A stretch of 12,243 nt of DNA from Anammoximicrobium sp032229885. GTDB lineage: Bacteria; Planctomycetota; Planctomycetia; Pirellulales; Pirellulaceae. Every line of letters begins with the position of its first letter. Position 1 is the first letter of the stretch. Shown here piece by piece: positions 7,292 through 12,243 of this stretch. The notes under the pieces are model-generated. The model worked only from the letters and a program-made list of their open reading frames with translations, was not told where the DNA came from and searched no databases. The stretch lies in the NCBI GenBank assembly GCA_032229885.1, contig JAVYAJ010000094.1, positions 1 through 12,243 of the forward strand, read 5' to 3'. Position numbers and translations under genes: made by a program.

Positions 7292-7373
7292 TGCGCCGCG
7301 CGCGAGCGTAGGCCACCAGGGGTCTGACCAGGCGGAATAGTGGCGTGTGCGCCGCGCGCGAGCGTAGGCCACC
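7292..7373. repeat. Two identical 26-bp direct repeats, period 56 bp
   Basis: Bases 7292-7317 are repeated exactly at 7348-7373. Each copy runs from TGCGCCGCGCGCGAG to CGTAGGCCACC. The 30 bp between copies are unrelated. A 26-bp exact match at this spacing is far beyond chance even in GC-rich DNA. I do not recognise it as a transposon end; it resembles dispersed intergenic repeats. Confidence 0.8.
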
Positions 7374-7398
7374 GCTGCCGCCCAGAACCGTTCGCCGT

Positions 7399-7439
7399 CC
7401 GAACTCACGGAGGCGCCGAACTCGCGGAGGCGTCGAACC
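7399..7439. repeat. 17-bp imperfect tandem repeat, about 2.4 copies
   Basis: CCGAACTCACGGAGGCG (7399-7415) is followed directly by a second copy with one change (A to G, 7416-7432), then by a partial third copy TCGAACC (7433-7439). It lies 26 bp after the second 26-bp repeat, so the spacer carries two separate repeat types. Confidence 0.7.
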
Positions 7440-7634
7440 GGAGGTAGGCTCGTGAATGATCCGAGCTGCCCGGACGACGTTACGCCTTGGCTGACCGTGC
7501 GCCGTAGTCGCGCTGGACGCCGTGGCTGGGCACATGGCGCAGGCGGAGGAAAATGCCCACGCAAGCGTCGATTCATGAGCGACCAAGGCGGAACGAAGTC
7601 CGCTCGACAAGGTTCCATTTCGAGCGTCGCGAAG

Positions 7635-7670
7635 TATAATCAGCCGAAAATCGGCGGATCCTTGCAGGAG
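7635..7670 (+). promoter_or_regulatory. Consensus -10 box and strong Shine-Dalgarno for the PAS-GAF-receiver gene
   Basis: A perfect TATAAT (7635-7640) sits 37 bp before the gene. No good -35 exists; GTTCCA at 7612-7617 is the best 17-bp-spaced candidate with 3 of 6 matches. AGGAG (7666-7670) lies 7 nt before TTG 7678, and this decides the start codon. A transcript starting near 7647 would have a leader of about 31 nt. Confidence 0.5.
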
Positions 7671-7677
7671 ATTCCGT

Positions 7678-9384
7678 TTGCCCACGAGCGCCCGAATCAT
7701 CTTTGTCGGCAGCCTGTCCGCAGCCGCCGCCGAGCCGTTACAGGCCCTGCGCGGGGCGTTCGACGTGCTCGAGGTCGCCGACGCCGACGAGGCGTCGCGG
7801 CGGTTTGCCGAGGGTGGTTTTGCCGCGGTGGTGTCCACCGATCTGAAGGCCGCCGCCAGATCGCGGGACGCCACGGCGACGAGCGAATCGCGGATCCTCG
7901 AGGATCTGTCGGTCGGCGTGTGTCTGGTCGACGCCGAAGATCGACTGGCCTGGACCAACGCCCGCTTTCGCCGCTTGTGCGGCCATGACGATGTGGTCGG
8001 GCAAGCCTTCTATGCGGCGCTCGGGTCGCCCGAGATCCTCGGGCCCGACTTCAGCCCGTTGGGCACGGCGCTGCTGACCGGCGAACCCAGCACGACCAAA
8101 CTCCAAGTCCGCGACAAGGGCTTTCTGCAACTGCACGTGTCGCCGATCAACGGGCCGCCGATGTTCGGCGCCAAGCTGGCGGTGGTGGTCCGCGACATCA
8201 CCTCGGAGATCGCCCAGCAGGTGAAGCTCGAGGCGATTCATCGGGCGGGGGTCGAGCTGACGGACCTGCGGCCCGAAGAAATCTTCGACATGACCGAGCA
8301 GGATCGGATCGAGTTGTTGAAGTCGAACATCTTGCATCACACGCGAGCCGTGCTGGACTTCAGCGTGGTCGAGGTCCGCTTGCTGGACCAGGAGACGGGC
8401 CGTCTCACGCCGCTGTTGGCCGAAGGGCTGGACGCCGAGGCCGCCCACCGCGTGCTGTGGGCGCGGGCGAGCGGCAACGGGGTGACGGGATTTGTCGCCG
8501 CCACCGGCCAGAGCTATCTGTGCGAGGAGACGCGCGAGGATCCGCTGTACCTGACGGGGCTCGAAGGCGGCCGCAGCTCGATCACGGCGCCGCTGACGCT
8601 GCACAATCGGGTGATCGGCACGTTCAACGTCGAGAGCCCGCAGCCCCGCGCGTTCACCGCCGACGATCTGACCTTTCTAGAGACCTACGCGAGCAACGTC
8701 GCCCTGGCCTTGAACATGCTGAATTTGCTCGAGGTCCAAAGCGCGACGATCCTGCAGCGGGGCATCGAGGCCATCCATCGCGCCGTGGCCTTGCCGATCG
8801 ATCAGATCCTGAACGACGCGGTGCACGTCCTGGATGCGTATCAGGGCTATGAACCGGCGATGATCGACCGCCTGCGGAACATCCTGCGCAACGCGCGGGA
8901 CATCCGCCAATTGATCCACGAGGTCGGCCGCGAGTTGGCGCCCGGCGAAGTGGTTCCGGCGGACAGCGCGGCGCCCGGCGAAGTCGAACGCGTCCGGATG
9001 CTGGTCGTCGACCACGATCCCGAACAACTAAAACGAGCCCATGCGATCTTGGATGAACGGGGGTTCGATGTCGAGACCGCCCAGACCGGCGTCCAGGCGG
9101 TGGCCATGATCCGCAATTGCCACGACCAGGCGCCGTACAAGCTGGTCTTCACCGAGCTGTACCTTCCGGATATGAACGCCTACGACCTGTTTCTCCAGTG
9201 GCAAGCGCTGCTGTCGGGAAAGGTTCCGCTGGTGGTGATGAAGGACTATGGCTACGACGCGGGACACGTGTTCGTCAAATGCCGCGAGGCCGGGCTGCAC
9301 GAGAAAGCGTTGGTGCATCGGGCGCTGATGCTCGACCAATTGCTGCAGGTGATCAAGACCATACTGGAATGGCAGAAGGAATGA
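7678..9384 (+). CDS. PAS-GAF protein with degenerate receiver domain(s); signalling protein without kinase catalytic domain
   Basis: The 568-residue soluble product starts at TTG, supported by AGGAG 7 nt upstream. Domains: residues 5-56 look like a broken receiver fold (RIIFVGSL, then VLEVADADEA, then FAAVVSTD); 70-175 is a PAS sensor (ILEDLSVGVCLVDAEDRL, WTNARFRRLCG, closing VVVRDIT); about 184-350 is a GAF domain (LDFSVVEVRLLD, ITAPLTLHNRVIGTFNVES, FLETYASNVALAL); 352-420 is a helical pair recalling a dimerisation/histidine-phosphotransfer hairpin (His367; MIDRLRNILRNARDIRQLI). The C-terminal receiver spans 439-567 with the acid cluster Asp445-His446-Asp447, but the phospho-acceptor position reads LVFTELYLPDMNAYDL, with Glu493 instead of Asp, and the usual Thr/Ser is absent. 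No HATPase domain, HTH, GGDEF or EAL is present. Probably a ligand-sensing scaffold or pseudo-receiver. Its stop overlaps the next gene (ATGA), suggesting a shared pathway. Confidence 0.9.
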   Translation: MPTSARIIFVGSLSAAAAEPLQALRGAFDVLEVADADEASRRFAEGGFAAVVSTDLKAAARSRDATATSESRILEDLSVGVCLVDAEDRLAWTNARFRRLCGHDDVVGQAFYAALGSPEILGPDFSPLGTALLTGEPSTTKLQVRDKGFLQLHVSPINGPPMFGAKLAVVVRDITSEIAQQVKLEAIHRAGVELTDLRPEEIFDMTEQDRIELLKSNILHHTRAVLDFSVVEVRLLDQETGRLTPLLAEGLDAEAAHRVLWARASGNGVTGFVAATGQSYLCEETREDPLYLTGLEGGRSSITAPLTLHNRVIGTFNVESPQPRAFTADDLTFLETYASNVALALNMLNLLEVQSATILQRGIEAIHRAVALPIDQILNDAVHVLDAYQGYEPAMIDRLRNILRNARDIRQLIHEVGRELAPGEVVPADSAAPGEVERVRMLVVDHDPEQLKRAHAILDERGFDVETAQTGVQAVAMIRNCHDQAPYKLVFTELYLPDMNAYDLFLQWQALLSGKVPLVVMKDYGYDAGHVFVKCREAGLHEKALVHRALMLDQLLQVIKTILEWQKE

Positions 9385-10661
9385 GCCCTGGGATCCTGGC
9401 TGCCGCGGTGTGCCTGTGGGCCGTGTTCGGCCACTTGGCGATATGGGTTGGGACGTTCAGCCGACTGCACGCCCTGGGGCTGCGGGCGGCCGCGCTCCGG
9501 TCCCTCGAACTGCTGGTGTTTCTGGCCCTGCTGGGCGTTCCCGCGATCGTCCTGTTGCGATTGGCGCTGGCGCCTCCGTTCCCGTTTCGCCTGGTCGACG
9601 CCATGCCCGGCGGCGTCGCGGGGCTGGGTTATGTCGGGTTGTGCGCGGCGTGCGGCGCGGTGACCGCAACCCGTTGGTGTTGGCGCAGGTGGAAGGGATC
9701 CCCGTGCGAGCTGCTGCGGTGCGAGCGACGGGTCGCGCGGGCGGTCGAGTCGCTCGCGCGGCTCCCGTGCGGCGACGCGGCGACCCGCCTGCTGGCGCGG
9801 TGCCCGGGCAATCAGATTCTCGAGTTGGAGATCAACGTCAAGACGCTGCTGATGCCGCGATTGCCGGCCTGCCTGGATGGACTGACGATCGTCCACCTGT
9901 CGGACCTCCACTTTACGGGCAGCCTGACCCGCGACTTTTTCGCTTGGGTGATCGATCAGGCCAACGCCTTGGACGGCGACCTGTTGGCCCTGACGGGCGA
10001 CATCGTCGACGCGCGGCCCTGTCTGGACTGGGTTGCCCCGGTGCTCGGCCGCGCCCGCTGGGGGCTGGGCGCATGGTGCGTGTTCGGCAATCACGATCCG
10101 CGAGCCGGCGACTTGGCTGGGCTGGCGGCCGCGGTCGAGCGGGCTGGGTGGCAATACCTGGGCGGCCGCTGGCGCGAACTCCGCGTGCGCGGGCGCTCGA
10201 TCGTCGTCGCGGGCAACGAGCTTCCGTGGCTGGGGCCGCCCGCGGACATGGCCACGTGGTCCGAGCCGGCCGACGGCCGACGGCCGCTGCGGATCTTGCT
10301 GTCGCACACGCCCGACCAGATCCAGTGGGCTCGAGCTCGAGATTTCGACTTGATGCTGGCCGGCCATACCCACGGCGGTCAGATCCAGTTGCCCGTGTTC
10401 GGGCCGTTGATCGCTCAGAGCCTGTACGGCGTGCGGTACGCTTGCGGCGTATTCTTCGAGTCGCCGACGCTGCTGCACGTCAGCCGCGGGATCTCCGGCG
10501 TGCAGAACCTGCGGATCAACTGTCGCCCGGAACTGACCAAGCTAGTGCTCCGCTGCGGCGCGCCGCGGGCGGTCGAAGATCTCGACCGCGCGGCGATCCA
10601 GCCGCGGCCGGACGCGCCGCTTGCGGCGCCCGCGTCACGTTCGGCGGCCGCGCCGTCGTGA
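9381..10661 (+). CDS. Membrane-anchored calcineurin-like metallophosphoesterase (YkuE/YaeI-like)
   Basis: The 426-residue product has about three N-terminal transmembrane segments (about 4-24, 43-64, 77-97), then a metallophosphoesterase domain from about residue 150. The two-metal site is complete: D175-x-H177 in HLSDLHF, GD206-207 with IVD, GNHD (236-239), His309 in LLSHTPD, and GHTHGGQ (328-334). The tail motif SRGISGVQNLRINCRPELTK is typical of YkuE/YaeI relatives. Such enzymes cleave phosphoesters or pyrophosphates; related membrane-bound members act on UDP-diacylglucosamine (LpxG in Chlamydia) or other envelope lipids. The substrate here is unknown; facing an envelope substrate is inference. 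The last 30 residues are Ala/Pro/Arg-rich and probably disordered. The ATG overlaps the previous stop by 4 nt (ATGA), with AAGGA touching the ATG, so coupled translation is likely. An in-frame ATG at 9369 would add four residues. Confidence 0.92.
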   Translation: MSPGILAAAVCLWAVFGHLAIWVGTFSRLHALGLRAAALRSLELLVFLALLGVPAIVLLRLALAPPFPFRLVDAMPGGVAGLGYVGLCAACGAVTATRWCWRRWKGSPCELLRCERRVARAVESLARLPCGDAATRLLARCPGNQILELEINVKTLLMPRLPACLDGLTIVHLSDLHFTGSLTRDFFAWVIDQANALDGDLLALTGDIVDARPCLDWVAPVLGRARWGLGAWCVFGNHDPRAGDLAGLAAAVERAGWQYLGGRWRELRVRGRSIVVAGNELPWLGPPADMATWSEPADGRRPLRILLSHTPDQIQWARARDFDLMLAGHTHGGQIQLPVFGPLIAQSLYGVRYACGVFFESPTLLHVSRGISGVQNLRINCRPELTKLVLRCGAPRAVEDLDRAAIQPRPDAPLAAPASRSAAAPS

Positions 10662-11132
10662 TCGGTTGGACCCACTCTGCCAAAGACCTTGAAACCCGAG
10701 GTATATCGTGTGCGGGTGACGGTGACCGGTCGAACGCTGTGCGACGTGCGGCAAGCGGAGGCCGAAACCTGCTCCACAAAGTGCCGTTCTGAGCCGCCCA
10801 GCGTATAACACCGCACAGATACACGGGGCGCTGACCGGCGACGCGGCGAAATCGTCGCGGCTGACGGCAGATCCGAGCGGGGAAAACCGGCGTGAAGGCC
10901 GACTGGCATCGGGATGCAGCGACGCGCCTCGATGCACCGATCATGCACGCAACGCCATCTGTAGCGACTGCACCGCTACTGCCGGTTTCTCGGGTCATCC
11001 TGCTAAAGCCTGGATTTCTCGAAACAAGGGCTGATCTGCGTCGAAATAGATCCCATGCGACGCTTCCAACCGGAACGTCGCCCACATGCGATACAAAGGT
11101 TGAAGGCCCTACGGAAAGGAGAATTTCCAGCG
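10662..11132. other. 471-bp intergenic region, no secure gene
   Basis: A low-GC-for-this-genome spacer between the phosphoesterase and the beta-barrel gene. The phosphoesterase frame stays open past its stop to TAA at 10806-10808, which gives 48 codons of fairly protein-like sequence (discussed as a finding). A minus-strand frame at 10415-10948 and plus frames at 10892-11341 and upstream of 11133 look non-coding. I see no U-tailed terminator after the phosphoesterase and no clear promoter for the 11133 gene. Confidence 0.5.
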
Positions 11133-11972
11133 ATGAGAAAGGGATTTCTACTCTCGGCGTTGCTGACGTCGATGATGGTTTGGGGCTCGGTGCGAGCAAA
11201 CGGCCCGGAAGACGACCTGATCGAGTACGACGACTGCGCCGCCAGCAACTGGTATGTGGGCTTCGAGGCCGCCATTTTGAAGCCGCACGTGGGCAGTTTG
11301 GCGATCGGCAATCCGCTGAACTCGGTGGTGCCTACGTATGATTACGAGCTGTCGCCCCGCGTCTGGTTGGGGTGGGAGAACTCGGAAGGCATCGGCGTTC
11401 GGGCCCGCTATTGGCAGATCGACGCGGATGCTACGGAAGCTGCGTCAGGTATTCACTCGTGGGTCACCGCCGATACGTTGGACTTCGAAGGAACCCTGCG
11501 CGGCTGTCTCGGACGGACCGACTTGTTGTTGTCCGGCGGCTTTCGATACGCGAAACTGGAGAATGGCCTAGCGGCATTGGGTGAGGATATCGCCGTTGCT
11601 GTCGAAGGCTGTGGCCTGACACTTGCCTTGGAAGCCAGCCGGTCGATCGGCACCCGTGGGTTCGCGTTGGTGGGCGGATTCCGACAATCTTGGATTTACA
11701 GCGATACGGACGTAACGGGCTCAGCAGTCGCCTTCCTACCCGGAGGATGGGCCCGCTTCGAAGATGATGTACTCCAGATCAGCGAAGCGAACGTCGGGAT
11801 CCAGTGGTCGCGATGCTTGGCCAATGGAAGCACGATGACGGCCGCAGCATTGTGGGAGGTCCAAACATGGGAGCCTACCGGAAATCTGCCGCTTCTGGGC
11901 GGCGTTCTCGGCGGCGTCAATAGCGACATCGGCTTCTCCGGGCCGACGCTGTCCATCGCGCTGCTGCGCTAA
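11133..11972 (+). CDS. Secreted outer-membrane beta-barrel protein, Lpg1974-like
   Basis: The 279-residue product has a Sec signal peptide (MRKGFLLSALLTSMMVWGSVRA, cleavage near Ala22), a short acidic stretch and then an alternating-strand barrel. Recognisable pieces are NWYVGFEAAILKPHVG (about 38-53), SPRVWLGWENSEGIGVRARYW (about 73-93), strands near GCLGRTDLLLSGGFRYAKLE and ending SGPTLSIALLR. This pattern matches the Lpg1974/PF05150-type pore-forming outer-membrane proteins that planctomycetes carry in many copies. The natural role and any solute are unknown. I chose ATG 11133 because AAGGAG lies 11 nt upstream and it yields a clean signal peptide; an ATG at 11055 in the same frame would add 26 charged residues in front of it. 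It is monocistronic, closed by a strong terminator, and codon use is slightly less GC-biased than in the efflux genes. Confidence 0.8.
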   Translation: MRKGFLLSALLTSMMVWGSVRANGPEDDLIEYDDCAASNWYVGFEAAILKPHVGSLAIGNPLNSVVPTYDYELSPRVWLGWENSEGIGVRARYWQIDADATEAASGIHSWVTADTLDFEGTLRGCLGRTDLLLSGGFRYAKLENGLAALGEDIAVAVEGCGLTLALEASRSIGTRGFALVGGFRQSWIYSDTDVTGSAVAFLPGGWARFEDDVLQISEANVGIQWSRCLANGSTMTAAALWEVQTWEPTGNLPLLGGVLGGVNSDIGFSGPTLSIALLR

Positions 11973-12002
11973 CCCGACGTATCGTCGCTGCCGAATATTC
12001 GC

Positions 12003-12043
12003 AAGCCGGCTCGAAGCATGCCGTTCGAGCCGGTTTTTCTTTT
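12003..12043 (+). terminator. Rho-independent terminator of the beta-barrel gene
   Basis: CCGGCTCGAA (12006-12015), an 8-nt loop, and TTCGAGCCGG (12024-12033) form a perfect 10-bp stem, followed directly by TTTTTCTTTT (12034-12043). It starts about 30 nt past the stop codon. This is the only hairpin in the window with a full U-tract. Confidence 0.93.
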
Positions 12044-12156
12044 GCGCGCCGCCCGTTCACACCCCCTCACGGGCGCGAGTGGCACACGACGAAGGCCGCG
12101 GTGCAGCGAATTACCGTACTGACGGCCCAGACGTGCAGCACGGAGAGGACAGGAAG
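12044..12156. other. Intergenic stretch after the terminator
   Basis: No gene is seen between the terminator and the palindromic array. A weak inverted repeat, GCCCGT (12051-12056) with ACGGGC (12069-12074), is the only structure noticed. The minus-strand frame at 11969-12223 covers both the terminator and the repeats and is not credible. Confidence 0.5.
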
Positions 12157-12243
12157 CGTGTTGGCCGAAGGCCATCACCAACGTAGCCTGGGGCAACGCC
12201 CCAGGAGTCAGAGATGATAGCAACCGTGTTGGCCGAAGGCCAA
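12157..12243. repeat. Tandem palindromic repeat (REP-like hairpin array), continuing beyond window
   Basis: Unit A, an 18-bp sequence centred on TTGGCC-gaa-GGCCA, occurs at 12157-12174 and again exactly at 12225-12242 (period 68). Between them lies unit B, CCTGGGGC-aac-GCCCCAGG (12187-12205), a perfect 8-bp stem with a 3-nt loop. The window ends inside the second A. The A-B-A order with triloops resembles intergenic palindromic repeats I associate with planctomycete genomes; I cannot search to confirm. No transposase is in view. Confidence 0.8.

Larger units (their letters stand above)
7205..7677. other. Non-coding region between the divergent efflux operon and the PAS-GAF gene
   Basis: About 470 bp without a credible gene. 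It holds the 26-bp direct repeat (7292-7317, 7348-7373), the 17-bp tandem repeat (7399-7439) and the promoter and ribosome site for the 7678 gene. Frames open here (such as 7452-7988 on plus, 7160-7618 on minus) translate to Arg-rich sequence without motifs and clash with the PAS-GAF gene or the repeats. Confidence 0.6.

Noticed and set aside
7292..7373. The 26-bp repeats as a CRISPR array
   Set aside because: There are only two copies with a single 30-bp interval, no cas genes nearby, and no further units on either side.
9117..9380. Extended N-terminus of the phosphoesterase frame upstream of ATG 9381
   Set aside because: The upstream 88 codons lie inside the receiver domain of the preceding gene and read as non-protein-like sequence. 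The membrane segment begins right after ATG 9381.
9252..10478. Long frames antisense to or out of frame with the phosphoesterase (also 9410-10792 on plus)
   Set aside because: They lack domain signatures, while the chosen frame holds all five metallophosphoesterase motifs.
10555..10629. GC palindromes near the phosphoesterase 3' end (10555-10566 and 10614-10629) as a terminator
   Set aside because: Both lie inside the coding sequence and have no U-run; GC-rich coding DNA with Ala/Arg/Pro codons makes such palindromes often.
10415..10948. A 177-codon minus-strand frame between the phosphoesterase and the barrel gene
   Set aside because: Half of it is antisense to the phosphoesterase; composition is Arg/Ser-rich, and there is no ribosome site or family resemblance.

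Overview
The window looks like chromosomal DNA from a high-GC member of the Planctomycetota, probably a Pirellulales-type organism. Three things point that way: a DUF1559 type-IV-pilin-like protein, a small outer-membrane barrel resembling the Lpg1974 group that is abundant in planctomycetes, and a palindromic repeat at the right edge of a kind I associate with these genomes. The assignment rests on protein and repeat style, not on a marker gene.

Left part, minus strand (1-7204). First comes the 5' portion of a DUF1559 gene (1-522, running off the left edge), then a spacer, then a secreted Dabb-domain protein (1048-1488). The main unit follows: a tetR-type repressor (6490-7137), a periplasmic adaptor lipoprotein (5055-6392) and an HAE-1/AcrB-type RND transporter (1880-5044), all in one direction. 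A promoter with a 17-bp spacer precedes tetR. Its -10 box overlaps a near-perfect 22-bp inverted repeat, and a second perfect palindrome lies in the spacer, so the repressor probably controls itself and the pump. No outer-membrane channel gene is nearby; the adaptor would need a TolC-like partner encoded elsewhere. The adaptor's coiled-coil hairpin is about three heptads longer per helix than that of E. coli AcrA.

Middle (7205-7677) is non-coding. It holds a 26-bp direct repeat (two identical copies, period 56), a 17-bp tandem repeat, and a perfect TATAAT box ahead of the next gene.

Right part, plus strand (7678-11972). A 568-residue PAS-GAF-receiver protein starts at TTG behind a strong Shine-Dalgarno site. 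It has no kinase ATPase domain, and the usual phospho-acceptor Asp of its receiver is replaced by Glu. Its stop overlaps (ATGA) the start of a membrane-anchored metallophosphoesterase with all the calcineurin-type metal motifs. These two probably form a coupled pair and are the least conventional unit here. After a 470-bp spacer comes the secreted beta-barrel protein, closed by a textbook intrinsic terminator. The last 90 bases are an array of short perfect hairpins that continues past the window.

I see no CRISPR array, tRNA, rRNA, transposase or phage gene. The very long reading frames opposite or out of frame with the pump and phosphoesterase genes are GC-driven shadows.
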